From Nymphaea colorata (Eukaryota > Streptophyta > Magnoliopsida > Nymphaeales > Nymphaeaceae): DNA of 64,000 bases. The notes under the pieces are model-generated. The model was not told the origin of the DNA. It saw only the letters and a program-made list of their open reading frames with translations, and did no database searches. Of this stretch, positions 36,088-47,314 are shown in pieces; position 1 is the stretch's first letter, and each line of letters opens with the position of its first letter. The translations under genes and the position numbers were made by a program. The stretch lies in contig NW_022204507.1 of the NCBI RefSeq assembly GCF_008831285.2, positions 7,088,174 to 7,152,173 of the forward strand, given 5' to 3'.

Positions 36088-37560
36088 CTACAATTGAGTC
36101 TTAGTGGACTTCACATAAAGTTAAGTAGAATAGCCTACCACATAGCAGCTTGGGTACTACCGGGAGATCACGTATAACCAAAATCAGAGGAAGACAGAAG
36201 AAGATTGTGCCCTACATCATGGGGGTGCTCCATTTTGGCCACATATCAATGGTGACAGGAGCAAGTGCTATTTCATGTGTCACGTTTTAACTTTTAACAT
36301 TATTTATTAACTTAATTCCATTTGACCCATTTTAGTTAAAATTACATCGGAAGTGAAAAAAATATAAAATGAAAACATCAGTTTGATTGTTTGAAAAAGT
36401 GACAAGTAACCATTCTTTCATCCCATCTCCGAAAGATTTTCTGAATTTACACGTTGAACCTGCATTTAAAGTAATTCCTCCCATGAATATGATATAGAGT
36501 CGAACCTTTCGAGCTGCAAAAAGGCAGAAATACAACAAGTTAGGAATGAAGAAAGGTTTAAGGAACGAAGTTTCTACTGTAGGAGATAGGTGAACACCAT
36601 TCATGTCAAGAGAAGCTTGTCAAGCAGCAGAATATCTCATCATGATAAGTTAAAAACAAGTACTTAGTTGAAAGATATATTATGTAAAATAAAACAACAC
36701 ATAAAATAAAACAACTGTGCAGAAGAGAATCACAAACAAAGAGAAGGAACAAAAGAGACCTTTTTATCAAAACAACTAATCAAACATACAAGAATTACAT
36801 CATGCATGCAGGAACCAACAGTTTGTCGATGCAAGATTGAACAACAGGGGACAAAAACAGAGGCAAGTTCAATTCAGATAGAGGGAGATACAAAAAACTG
36901 GGATACATTTAATGTGTACATCATATTTACTTACAGTGAGATGCTAAATCCAAACATATCGTGTAGTACAAAGGACTTATAAGATTTTCTCCTTTACAGT
37001 TAAAAACCTAGTTCTGCTAAATAGCAGTTATCCATAAAAAATTCCTTCTTATAGGAATCACAATTCTTTAATTGCAAAATGTGGTGTTCAAACTTCAAAG
37101 TATCCCATCGATGCCCATAAAGGCCCACCTTCTAGCAGTGACCGACCATATGTTCCTTACTTCATAAGGAATAGACATGACTGAAAGCATAAGAGGCACC
37201 CTTAGCTCAAGGTTAAGGCTGCATGTACTTTCAAGCAACTGTTTGACCGGTCAGATAGCTGAACTCAAAGACATTTGGTTTAGTTCTTAGAGTAGGGCCC
37301 ACATACACCATCAAACATGAGATGATGAGACACTGGAACAAAAACCCTTTGCAACCTATCAAACTTCTTTTCCAAAATATGCCAAACAGAATGGACTAAT
37401 TGAAAAAATGACCACCCAATATTCACCTCTTGTGATGAAGCCAACTGACTCCTTCCGGTCAAGGATCTACTATATCAACACCTGTAACATCCTCAAACTG
37501 ACCTTTGGCGACTACTTCCCAGGTCAAGGATCTACTATATCAACACCTGAAGCCAACTGA
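36088..37560. other. Upstream flank or intron of the CERK1-like gene
   Basis: On the gene model this would be the intron before the transmembrane exon. A 28-bp phrase beginning GGTCAAGGATCTACTATATC occurs at about 37458 and again at about 37523, and GAAGCCAACTGACTC occurs on either side (37437 and 37550), a local duplication. No LysM coding is present. Confidence 0.5.
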
Positions 37561-37617
37561 CTCTCTCTCTCTCTCTGTGGGGGATGAGAGCCTACAGTCT
37601 CTTTTTAATATACATGT

Positions 37618-37692
37618 GTCATCCTTTTAAAAGGGATGACCAAAGTAGTCCTTTTGAAAAGGGACGACTAGGCTGCAGTCCTTTTCAAAAGG
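37618..37692. repeat. Three spaced palindromes, about 30-bp period
   Basis: CATCCTTTTAAAAGGGATG (37618-37636), GTCCTTTTGAAAAGGGAC (37646-37663) and the perfect GTCCTTTTCAAAAGGAC (37676-37692). Each can form a hairpin; centres are 28-30 bp apart. Related words occur near 27060-27170. Meaning unknown; a transposon terminus is the most likely origin. Confidence 0.7.
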
Positions 37693-37853
37693 ACACAGGG
37701 TGTTGTCTTCAAGTGTTCTACAAAGTGGCACCCAAGACAGTTATCTACAGAAGATTATTACAATATAACATCTAACTGTGTCATTGTTCATATCATTTTT
37801 TTTTGCATGTGCTTGTTATACAAACATATAGTATTCTTTAGAATACATGGAGT

Positions 37854-38201
37854 CATTGTCACAAATATCATTTTTGGGGATAAAATGGCAAGTTTTTTTT
37901 CTCAGGAATAATACGACAAAGTTGTTTTTCTGGATAAAATCATGGTAAATTCTAAAAAGTTAAAAAACAAAAAATAAAATGTGAAAATAAACATCTGGTA
38001 ATTAAGAAATGTAAAAAACATGAAAAAAAGCAAAAAAGACCAAAAAACGAAAAGGGCGAGAATAAAACACGAATAAAATGTGTTTTTATCGTCTTGGCGT
38101 TTTTTTGAAAAAAAAAATGTTTTCCCGTTTTTTTTGGCAGATTAGGTTTTTAACATTTTTTCCACCTTTTTTTCAAATAAAACGTGTTTTCTATGACAAT
38201 G
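37854..38201. mobile_element. hAT-like MITE with perfect 8-bp target duplication
   Basis: The ends CATTGTCACA (37854) and TATGACAATG (38192-38201) are inverted repeats with one mismatch, flanked by CATGGAGT on both sides (37846-37853 and 38202-38209). The interior has AAAACGTGTTTT words and poly-A/poly-T stretches, as in the element at 14889-15281. A lone right-end-like phrase AGACGTGTTTTCTGTGACAA at about 55808 suggests a third, truncated copy. No coding capacity. Confidence 0.85.
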
Positions 38202-38421
38202 CATGGAGTATACCTGTTGGGCACTTATGAAATTATACTCAGGCTAAGCACATCAATCTTAAAATGGGTATACTACTTCAGTTCTATTAATCATTGTAGA
38301 CAGTCATTCTTAGTTGATGTTCTTTTCCTTGTCTTTGTGCTACCTCTATAGATGGCAGAAAAACAAGATAAGGGTTACAATTTACAACCCAGCAGCAGTT
38401 AGATGATGCTTATATATGCAT

Positions 38422-38423
<2 letters not shown>

Positions 38424-38452
<29 letters not shown>

Positions 38453-38453
38453 T
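38424..38453. repeat. (GA)n microsatellite
   Basis: AGAGAG run. Confidence 0.9.
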
Positions 38454-39104
38454 TATGGTATTTGAGATTGCTCATCTGTGAGCAAAAACATGTTTTAGCT
38501 TCAGCCTTAATGATACGTTGAGAACTTACAGAATGGTACTCTTGTATGTACCTTTATATTTTATTTGTTCAAAGAGACGTAAGCTTTTGTGTTACTTCCA
38601 ACATGTTCATTTTGTTAATACTTCCATGTTTGCCATATCTTCCAGTGTTTTGTGACAATGATATCCACAAAGTGTTACAGTTTACAAACCACTAGCAGTT
38701 AAATAATGTGTACCTGAGATTGCTAATGTATGAGCAAAAGCATGTTTTAGCTGCAGTTTTAATGATACCTGGAGAACTTATAGAGAGGTTCTCTTGTGTA
38801 TACTTTATTTATTCAAAGAGAAAGCAACATGTTCATTTTGTTAGTGCTTCATGTTTGCCATAACCTCCAATGCATTGTAACAATGATACACAGAAAGTGA
38901 CAACCATATTCAGAAACTTCCACATATTGTAAATTGTACCTTGGAGATAGGGGGTGATAGCTTCCATCTAAACCTGCCAAGAATTAAACAGAAAGGTCAT
39001 TGCAAGAAGATTTGGAGAAAAGAAGCCTTTATGTGTCTTCCATGTCAACAATAATCAAAACAAGAAAAATAACTTTATGAAAGATAAGTAGATAGGGATG
39101 CATT

Positions 39105-39778
39105 AGCGTTTGGTTGGGAAGCTAATTTATCTTACCCTCACGAGACCTGATATCACCTTTGCGGTGAATGTTTTGAGCCAATTCATGCATGCGCCAACCG
39201 ATGCACATCTGAAGGCTGTGGACAGAGTGCTATGCTACCTGAAGAAAAATCCTGGCAAGGGACTCCTGTATGTGAAACAAGAGACTGTGGAAATTGAGGG
39301 CTACTCTGATGCGGATTGGGCAGGTTGTGGTGATACCAGACGATCCACTACAGGGTACTGTGTCTACTTGGGAGGAAACCTTGTTGTATGGAGGAGCAAG
39401 AGACAGGATGTTTGCTCTAGATCCAGTGCAGAGGCAGAATATAGGGCAGTTGCTATGGGAGTGTCAGAGTTATTATGGTTGAAGATATTGTTGACTGACA
39501 TTGGAATAGAGATTGAAGGACCTATGAAGATGTACTGTGATAACAAGTCTGCAATCAACTTAGCCAACAATCCTGTTCTTCACGATAGAACAAAACATGT
39601 TGAAATTGATCGTCACTTCATTCGAGAAAGAATTGATGCGAAAGAGTTGATCTTACCTTACATGAAGTCTGAAGACCAAACTGCTGATGTTCTGACGAAA
39701 GCTCTTCCTTCAGCTTCATTTGAGAGGAATGTATCCAAGTTGGGCATGTTTGATATGTATGCCCAACTTGAGGGGGAG
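39105..39778 (+). pseudogene. Ty1/copia reverse transcriptase end and RNase H (5' truncated)
   Basis: A clean 224-codon frame (39110-39784) begins abruptly at VGKLIYLTLTRPDITFAVNV, the C-terminal part of copia reverse transcriptase, and continues through RNase H with all acidic residues in place (GYSDADWAG, SSAEAEYRA, MYCDNKSAINLA), then KHVEIDRHFIRE and TADVLTKALP. It ends with the polypurine tract TTGAGGGGGAG at the LTR. No stops or shifts, so the fragment is young or was recently moved, but everything upstream is missing. Confidence 0.9.
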
Positions 39779-40028
39779 TGTTGATAGATTATGTGTTTCG
39801 GGTCCGGATCCATACCCGACCCACCTTGTAGCCCGTTTTTGGGCTCTACTTAAGTCATGTAACCCTAATCCTTATGAGTTAATGATAATCTTTAGAGAGA
39901 GAGAGTCTGGCTGCTAGTGGGCACCAACTCCTCCTCATTCGTGGTTTTTTCTCCCTCGTGTTGAGGGTTTTCCACGTTACATCGTGATCATTGTTTCTCT
40001 TCTTCTTCGTCTTGTTCGTATTTCTACA
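39779..40028 (+). mobile_element. Copia 3' LTR
   Basis: Starts TGTTGATAGATTATG right after the polypurine tract and ends TTTCTACA (250 bp). It contains CGGGTCCGGATCC, GCTAGTGGGCACCA and TTGAGGGTTTTCCACGTTAC, all shared with the LTR at 41762-42001, though the two differ too much to be a pair from one element. Confidence 0.85.
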
Positions 40029-40154
40029 CTCATCTTTCTCACTTAATAACTTATATTGATTATGACCAGGTAGAATCTCAATAATAGACATTCAACTACT
40101 GATTTATACATTTTTTAGGCAAATCTCTTACATCCTGAAAACACAAGAAACACC

Positions 40155-40548
40155 AAAAAATCTGCTTATCTTCTATTAAGGCAGAATACAGAGCAATGGC
40201 TACTTAAATCACGGAAATCGTTTGACCAAGGTCACTAGGACCAAGGCCACTGCTGGAAGACATGCGTTAATCTAGATGAACCTACAAAATGTTGTTGTCA
40301 TGCTAAAAGTTCAATCTGCATAAGCCTGTCATCATACATTTCATAAGCGAAGAAAGACATAGGATAGACTGCATTTTGCCAGAAAGAAATACCTAAAAAG
40401 GCAGTTGACCTCCCCTATATGGCCTCGAAGTTTTGATAGTTGGTTGAGACAAAAAAAAAAGTGCTTCTCCTTCCAAAGCATTATGTTCTTCTCGGTTTAA
40501 TTTCTTTTTAACAAACACCTAGACATAACACCATAAGTTTGAGGGGGT
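40155..40548 (+). pseudogene. Second copia RNase H relic and polypurine tract
   Basis: Decayed plus-strand pieces: KAEYRAMAT (RNase H Glu region), DEPTK with a ruined CDNKSAICIA, then KEIPKKAVDLPYM matching the HFIREK region, separated by stops. It leads into TTTGAGGGGG and TGTTAAGACTTAAG at 40549, a polypurine tract and LTR start. The LTR start resembles that at 31200. Its far end was not defined. Confidence 0.65.
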
Positions 40549-40676
40549 TGTTAAGACTTAAGATAATGTAAATATGTTAAATATTTATCCATATATATAC
40601 ATTTCTTAATTATATGCATTTGCATACCATTGAGCATTCACACACACTCTCGTATATCAATGCATACATATATGTA

Positions 40677-40726
40677 TGTATATAGGTATGTATGTGTGTG
40701 TGTGTGTGTGTTTGTGTGTGTGTGTA
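40677..40726. repeat. (TATG)n(TG)n microsatellite
   Basis: TATGTATG words passing into a TG run. Confidence 0.85.
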
Positions 40727-41535
40727 CATAAGCATTGAACTAGCCTTCATTTGCATTATTTCTGCTATAATGCAGCAACAGGTAGCTTATAATACTGCCT
40801 TGCTTATGTTTTTCAGCTTGTGATGCAAATTGTGTTTATGTTTTGAATTCCTTAACAGTAAAAAGGTTTACTGTCTTCAGCCTTGGTTTCAGCCTTTGGG
40901 GATACTATCAGCAAGTCATATCTATTTACAGACTTGTCCCAGTCCATTTCCCACGGAGAGGATCTAACTGTTGCCTGTCTTCTGTCAGCCTCAAGAAAGT
41001 AGAGAAAGAATACTTGGCAAGATACACCTTGGATCCCAATTGGGCAACCAGCCGGTGGCAAACCCCTTATTAGTACAATTTACACACAAGAACCCCTACT
41101 CTCATTACAAGAAACAATAGACAGATAAAATATTCAAACTGCATGCAGTAAAATGTTAATCATTGTCATACCCAGATTCAAAGCACCACAACGTTTCATA
41201 TGAAAGTTCAACACACCTGTCCGCACACCATTTGTCTCAACCAAGAATCTGGAGTTGCCAAGATTGCTTAATTATTTACCTCTAGCCAAGAATCAGCTAA
41301 TTTTGCTTCCAAACCGAGTTATGGCCCTAGGAGGAATTGGACTGTCATAATAGCTGAACCTGGACCACTGCCACTACAGCCAAGAACACTTGCAAACCAC
41401 CCTAAGCACGAGGATAGTCTTGGCAAGAATCTTGTAAGTTGTAACTCATACTGAGTTTTCAGGCTGGGGTGCATGTCCAATCGAGATTCTTTAAATGTGC
41501 TTAAGACCTACGTCACAGACTCACATGAGTGCAGG

Positions 41536-41607
41536 GTGCCAGTGCCGGTGCAGGTACAGATGCAGGTGCCAGTGCCGGTGCAGGTACAGATGCAGGTGCC
41601 AGTGCGG
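41536..41607. repeat. 30-bp minisatellite, about 2.4 units
   Basis: The unit begins GTGCCAGTGCCGGTGCAGGT at 41536, 41566 and (partial) 41596. Copies are identical over the first two units. The predicted Val-Pro-Val-Gln peptide is a by-product. Confidence 0.9.
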
Positions 41608-41648
41608 CACATCCTAAGAAATTTGGGTGCAGGGGTATGGCGATGGTG

Positions 41649-41650
<2 letters not shown>

Positions 41651-41684
<34 letters not shown>

Positions 41685-41752
41685 GTTTCTTAGCTTAACG
41701 TGTCCTTTTTTATATATATGGTTGTTTCTTAGCTTAACATGTCCTTTTTTAT
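41651..41752. repeat. (TA)n run and 39-bp tandem duplication before the LTR
   Basis: TA run to 41680, then GTTGTTTCTTAGCTTAACGT (41682) repeated at 41721 with one difference. It lies directly upstream of the copia 5' LTR. Confidence 0.85.
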
Positions 41753-41761
41753 TTTGTAAAC

Positions 41762-42001
41762 TGTTGACGGGTTTTGTTGTTCGGGTCCGGATCCGTACCC
41801 GATTCGGTTTGTCCTAATTAGGACTACTTATACCTCTGTAAACCCTAATCTTTGTGTTAATGAAGTGTTGAAGAGAGAGAGTGTCTGGAGGCTAGTGGGC
41901 ACCAGACCTCCTCACCCGTGGTTTTTCTTCCCTCGAGTTGAGGGTTTTCCACGTTACATCTGTGTGCTTTCTTCTACTCTCGTGCACATTTTGTTTCTAC
42001 A
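41762..42001 (+). mobile_element. Copia 5' LTR
   Basis: 240 bp, TGTTGACGGG...TTTCTACA, followed directly by the primer site. Related to the LTR at 39779-40028. It contains AACCCTAATC and TTGAGGGTTTTCCACG. A TATA-like TACTTATACC lies near 41825, where the promoter of the element would sit. Confidence 0.9.
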
Positions 42002-42014
42002 TGGTATCAGAGCC
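42002..42014 (+). promoter_or_regulatory. Primer-binding site (initiator-Met tRNA)
   Basis: TGGTATCAGAGCC, complementary to the 3' end of plant initiator methionine tRNA, immediately after the LTR end CA. It primes minus-strand synthesis in copia elements. Confidence 0.9.
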
Positions 42015-42470
42015 GTCGGACTTGGAGAAAACAAAATCTGTTTTTTTTCTATGGTTGTGAAGTTCCAACCCTGACTGTCGCCGTCGCTACCACCACCGCC
42101 GCCGCTGCCCTTGCTGCGCCGCCGCTGTCGCCGCACCGTGACCGTGACCACCGCCGCTGTCGCCGCACCGTGGCCACGTGACTGCCTCTGTCGCTGCCCC
42201 GTCGTGGCTGTGACCGCTGCTGCGTCGCTGGTGTCGTGACTGCCGACGCCAACGTCTCTGCTGACGCCTCTGCCGACGCCGACGTCCGACCGCCGACGTC
42301 TGACGCTGTCGCCTCTTCTCGGCGCGTGCTGCCAAGCGCCGCCCTCTGCTTCCACCGCGTCCTGCTGCTTCCGCTGCTTCCGCCGTTGATCCCCGACTGC
42401 GTCATCTCACCTCTTCTCTAGGTTACTGCTGTTGTGTGTGTTCTTTGGCAGCCACTCCTACCTGGTGATC
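42015..42470 (+). other. GC-rich leader of the copia element
   Basis: Composed of CCGCCGCTGTCGCCGC-type triplets, with repeats of CGCACCGTGACC and GCCGACGCCGACGTC. Frames on both strands stay open for over 100 codons (Ala/Thr/Arg/Gly-rich) from composition alone. A leader this rich in CG next to AT-rich neighbours is notable but fits an untranslated leader. Confidence 0.7.
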
Positions 42471-44660
42471 ATGGCTGACTCGTCTTCTTCTTCAGTCAAC
42501 ACTACTCTACCTGATGTTGTGTCTGCGCGGACTGATCATGTACCGGTTCAGGTTACCACCATTCAACTTACCAAGGAGAACTATTCCCGATGGTCTGCTG
42601 CGATTACCATGGGGATTGCTGGGCGAGGACGCATTGCCTATGTGAATGGGAGAAAGGTTGAACCTGCTGCAGATAGTCTGGCTTGGGATACATGGTTTCT
42701 TGAAGACAACCAGGTCAAAACCTGGATTGTCAATTCAGTGTCCCCGGATATCCAACCCCTCATTCTTCGTAAGAAGACTGCAAGGGATATGTGGATTATT
42801 TTGGAGCAGATGTATGGCCAAAAGAAAAGGAAAGTTCGTGTGTATCAACTTATGAAGGATGTGTATTCCCTGCGACAAGGTGCTCTCCCGGTTGCAGACT
42901 TTTATGCAGCATTAAAATCTAAGTGGGAGGACCTTGACTATCACTCTGATATTCCATGGAGGTGTCCTCACGACCAGATGCAGTACATGACTGATAAATG
43001 GGAAAACAGGGTATTCCTTTTCTTATCTGGACTGAATGATGACTTTGAAAATATAAGGAGTCAGATTCTTAACTCTGACGAATCATTTAGTATTGAAGAT
43101 GTCTATTCCCGTGTTGAAGCTGAAGAACAGAGAAGGCTGCTCTCTAGTGGACGAAAGGGGGAAGAACAGTCTGCCTATGTTAGTCGTGCCCCTGTGGGAA
43201 CTCCTCGTTCTTCCCGAAAATGTACACATTGCAAAAAACTTGGTCATACTAGGGATTTTTGTTGGGACCTGTATCCAGAGAAGAAGGATAGTAGGGGGAG
43301 GTCTTCGAGTGCGAAGAAGCCTGTATCGTCTGCAACAAGTCTGAGTGATGGGAAAGGTTCTATTTCTGCAGAGCAGATTCGTGAGCTACGAGCATATTTG
43401 AGCAAGATTGATGTTGGTCAGGCAGATACACCAGATGAGGTGAAGATCAATCAGGCATTGGTTGTTTCAGGGGGAGAAGGTACTTCTTATATGGGTGAAT
43501 GGATTGTTGACAGCGGTGCCACTCATCACATGACTGGCAACCTCAAGCTTTTCCATGACTACAAGCTATCCTCGGGAAAGGAACGTGTGTCCCTTGCCGA
43601 TGGTTCCTTTACTTCTGTGGCAGGGAAAGGGAGTCTTTCCTTGTTAAATAATTTTTTAGTTCATGATGCCTTACATGTTCCTCATCTTCCCTTAAATTTG
43701 TTATCTGTTAGTAAGATTACCAAGGAACTGAAGTGTGAGCTTATATTTTCTGAAAAACGTTGTGTTTTGCAGGACTTGGTGACAGGGAAGAGAATTGGGA
43801 TTGGTTTGGTGTCTGATGGGTTGTATCGGCTTCCTATACGCGTTGTCACAGCTCTTATGTCAGCAGTCAGCAGAACAGAGAAGAAGGAGGAAGAGTGTCG
43901 TCAGTTATTTTTGTTTTGGCATGAACGCCTTGGTCATCTCCCATTTGGGATTTTGAAACATTTGTTCCCTGAACTATGTTCTAGTTTAAACATTTCCATG
44001 TTATCATGTGATGTGTGTCAGTTTGCGAAGCATGTTAGAGCTTCTTATCCAATTTCAAATAGTCGTTCTAATAAAGCTTTCTCCTTGGTTCATTCTGATG
44101 TGTGGGGGCCTTCGGGCATTCATTCTCGTGGTGGTTTTCAATACTTTATAACTTTTATAGATGATTATTCAAGGTGTACCTTTGTGTATTTGTTGAAAGA
44201 TCGTAGTGAGGTGCCTCACATTATTGAAACTTTCATCCTCCTAGTGGAGAACCAGTATGGAAATTCTGTCAAGACTTTTCGGTCTGATAATGCTCGTGAA
44301 TATCTGTGTCTCACTGTTGAAGAATTCTTTCGAAAGAGGGGGATTGTTCATGAGACATCCTGTAGTTATACCCCCCCCTCAAAATGGGGTTGCTGAGAGG
44401 AAAAATCGTCAGTTGCTCAATGTCACCCGAGCCATACTGTTCCAAAGAAATCTCCCAAAATACTATTGGGGTGATGCAATCCTTACTAGTGTCTACTTGA
44501 TTAATCGCATGCCTAGTCGTGTGCTAAAGGGTCGTACTCCCTACTCTATGCTTCCAGGGAGTAGTCAACCTTTTCATCTTCCTCCTCGAGTCTTTGGATG
44601 TGTGTGTTTCATACATAACCACAGCCCCAATGTGAAAAAACTTGATCCCAAATCTATTAA
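42471..44660 (+). pseudogene. Ty1/copia gag-protease-integrase, frameshifted and truncated
   Basis: From MADSSSSSVNTT at 42471: a Gag domain (QLTKENYSRWSAAI, residues about 30-250), a CCHC knuckle CTHCKKLGHTRDFCWD (about 250), the protease DSGATHHMTG (about 345), the integrase zinc finger HERLGHLPFG...CDVCQFAKH (about 483-525), and the core with HSDVWGP, FIDDYSR and RSDNAREY. At 44371-44378 a run of eight C, one more than the family frame needs, shifts the frame just before QNGVAERKNR, whose Glu completes the catalytic triad; the rest is read in another frame to LDPKSIKG near 44655. Reverse transcriptase, RNase H and 3' LTR are absent. I chose 42471 over an upstream in-frame Met (42432) because MADSSS is the usual Gag start. 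Confidence 0.9.
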
Positions 44661-44891
44661 GGGGGTCCAAACGCGTGGACACGTGTGGATTAAGGGAGGT
44701 GGATTGTAACACCCCAGAAGTTTAGTCCTGTATCGAAGATTGTGAGGGATCTTCAAGGACTTATAAAGGGAGGCCTTTAATGAGATGATTGTCCTGGTCC
44801 CTAGCCTTTTTGATGCTAGGGTCGAAACTGCTAGGGGCGGGTTGGGATCAGTCGAACCAGGGGCCCGAGCCTAAGAGTGGGTCGGGTTGTT
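44661..44891 (+). mobile_element. 3' end and LTR of a TGTAACACCC element
   Basis: After the copia break, GGTCCAAACGCGTGGACACG and the purine tract AAGGGAGGTGGAT lead to an LTR that starts TGTAACACCCC at 44705 and ends near GTTGTTA (44891). The LTR matches 22915-23097. This is a plausible Ty3-type polypurine tract and 3' LTR joined to the copia fragment in the same orientation. Confidence 0.75.
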
Positions 44892-45010
44892 ATAAAGAGA
44901 GCGGCTCGTGGATGTAAGTAGTTGGCAATGCCAAAATTTAGAAAATCAGTACATGTAAAGACTAAAAAAAGGAGCCTTAGGTGGAGTGAATGACTCATTC
45001 ATTCTCAAAT

Positions 45011-46609
45011 AAATATTACAATGAATTGGGCGAAGAGAATTTACTTTGTCATGCTTCCCTTTTGCTTAAGAACAATAGACTCTTTTAAACAAATTAATTT
45101 CCAAAGAAGCAAGGAGCATGCATTACAAAGCGTGAAAATACAGCATGATTATTGGCAACCTTTATCAACTGAAAAATCTCATAAACTTCGTGGTTGATAC
45201 ATTTGGGCTCAAAGAGATTGAGGAGGTCAGCTAAAATAAAGTCAACAATGATTTAAAAATTTGCTTTCACCACGCATGCGAACTTATTCTCCCAAGTCAT
45301 CAGTTAAAATAAGGTACATTTGTATTTGACTCACAAAGATAATGGCTCCCCTAATTAAAAATTTTGATGCAAAAATAAAAATTCTAGAATCATAATTTCT
45401 TCTCAAACAGGAACAGAATCAAAATTTTCAAGTTTCAGTTTCCTAGTTCCAACAAACGAAATACCACGTTAATTTGTTTAATAATTTCAATTTCTTAAAA
45501 AAATGAGCATTTTGTTTCTAAAATTCCATGGTTCTGGATATGTCAAACGCCTCCTTAGAGAAATGATCTTCTTTGAGATTTAATTATTGATTGTAGAAAA
45601 AGGACTGACTACCCAACAGTTAACAGTATGGTTAAACTTACTGAAGTTGGCTTCTTAATTTGGCCAACAATTATGCTTAATTGGCACTTAATTAAGATGT
45701 GGGGAGAGAGACAAATTCTCCCCCTGCTTGCCTACTGAAAGCCAAAAGTAGATGAAAGCTAGGCCAAGCTAGGGGTGTCCATTCATTTAAAAGAGAAGAA
45801 GAACAGCAGTTCGGTGAGAAGTTGAATGGCGGGAATTTACCTGGTTGCCTCCTTCCGACCGATGATGACAATGGTTCTCCACGAATTTACATCGGCCTCT
45901 GTCTATATGTCACACAAGAAGCAGCCTTATATTTTTGTGAGAAGCCATTAACTGGTTGTGCTAGCAGTAACATTGGGATGCCCAAACAACTGTGCTGCGA
46001 GAGGACAATGTAAAATCAAACTCAGTAAATGATAGCTACATACATGCATGTATAAGAAGTGTCAACTGTGAAGGCAATCTTGTCCTTTCTCACTCTACGT
46101 TTAGAAGGGTCAATTTGTCATCGTTTGCTCTTGGTGCCTTTTATCACGATTTCTCTTCCTCTACCGTGCAAAGTTTTATGGTTACGAGGAATTTTTTTTT
46201 TCTTTAATTTCCAAACAATTCCTCCCCTATAATTCTGAACAGCAAAGAAGGAGATCAATCGCTCAAGTGGCTTATTCAATCTTCCTGAGAGTGAGGAGCC
46301 TGAAGTTTCTGGCTTAGTGGCCCTAACATTTTAAATCTTAAGACTGATAATGGGAACTAAGTATGTAAATGAGAAAATAGCTACGAGATATGAAGTTATA
46401 AGTATGCACTTACACCGCTATGGTTTCCAGATTATTCCATACGACGCATGAACTGCTAAACGAAGCTTGCTACCTTATGAACAAGGTCTTAGAGAGAGGG
46501 GCAAGAAACCATGGCTTCCCTTTTCCTTTGCCTCTTAGGTACAAGGTTGTGTCCCAAGAAAAGGCTTGAGACTAACTGTATCAAACTATTGTGGCAGAAG
46601 AGAATGGCA
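45011..46609. repeat. 1.6-kb dispersed duplication, copy Y1
   Basis: Matches 56405-57778 along its whole length with scattered substitutions. Y1 has a 226-bp segment (45785-46010) that Y2 lacks. Both contain an ATGGCTTCCCTTTTCCTTTG start (Y1 46512) followed by TTAG|GTACAAG. That could be a signal-peptide first exon with a donor, but nothing downstream supports a gene. No TE terminus recognised. Confidence 0.85.
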
Positions 46610-47263
46610 GGAGGCTAGAGATTCGAATTCATGTATCAGAAAAAAAAAAAAAGCTTGTGGATAGAAGATAAGGTTTGCATGAAGCGTACCCCTTCAAGGA
46701 TCTGAGTTTCTTTCCTTCTGCAAAAACGAGCAAGGTGCATCCTCCGATCTGCTAATCAACACATCCATTGTCTTGATGGGAAACTTAGGGCATATGTAAC
46801 TCAAGTTAATGCTTCTTGGCGAATGACAGAAGGAACTTTAACCAGCTCTCATGCCTCAGCATGATCTTAATTGCCGTTGATCTTGACTCCCACGTTCATT
46901 GGTGAAGTCCCTGCAATTGTTGATTTTGAATTTTCAGAACGTATTTTTGAGGGAAAATCAGAACCTCACATGTCTAAGATGTAATTTAAAGGATTAAATA
47001 ATTTAAAAAATCAAAATCCCTGCCTTGACCGCTAAACAAAGGGCGTCCGGTGCATTTTAATATAAATGGGGGGAAATAATGGAGTATTATTGTAAATGTG
47101 GACGTTGGAAAACTTAAAATTCACATTCATGATCCACTAAACAATTAACGACCAACAGTACATCCGGTGTGGCGGCTTTATAAACAATTGGCGCTTGGGG
47201 ATGTTAATGGATCAGATCTGGATTGGATATCCATTCAAAATGCTTTTAAAGAATTGGACATAG

Positions 47264-47314
<51 letters not shown>

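Noticed and set aside
38940-38973. Minus-strand 34-bp micro-exon reading DGSYHPLSP, like the linker before the CERK1 membrane helix
   Set aside because: Splice signals and peptide look right, but its phase does not join the transmembrane exon at 36087 (the joining frame contains a stop).
40843-41073. Overlapping 69-76 codon frames tested as a LysM exon
   Set aside because: No LysM motif or Cys-x-Cys spacing in any of the six frames.
41954-42405. Long Arg/Gly/Ala-rich minus-strand frames
   Set aside because: Antisense to the CCG-repeat leader of the copia element; composition artefact.
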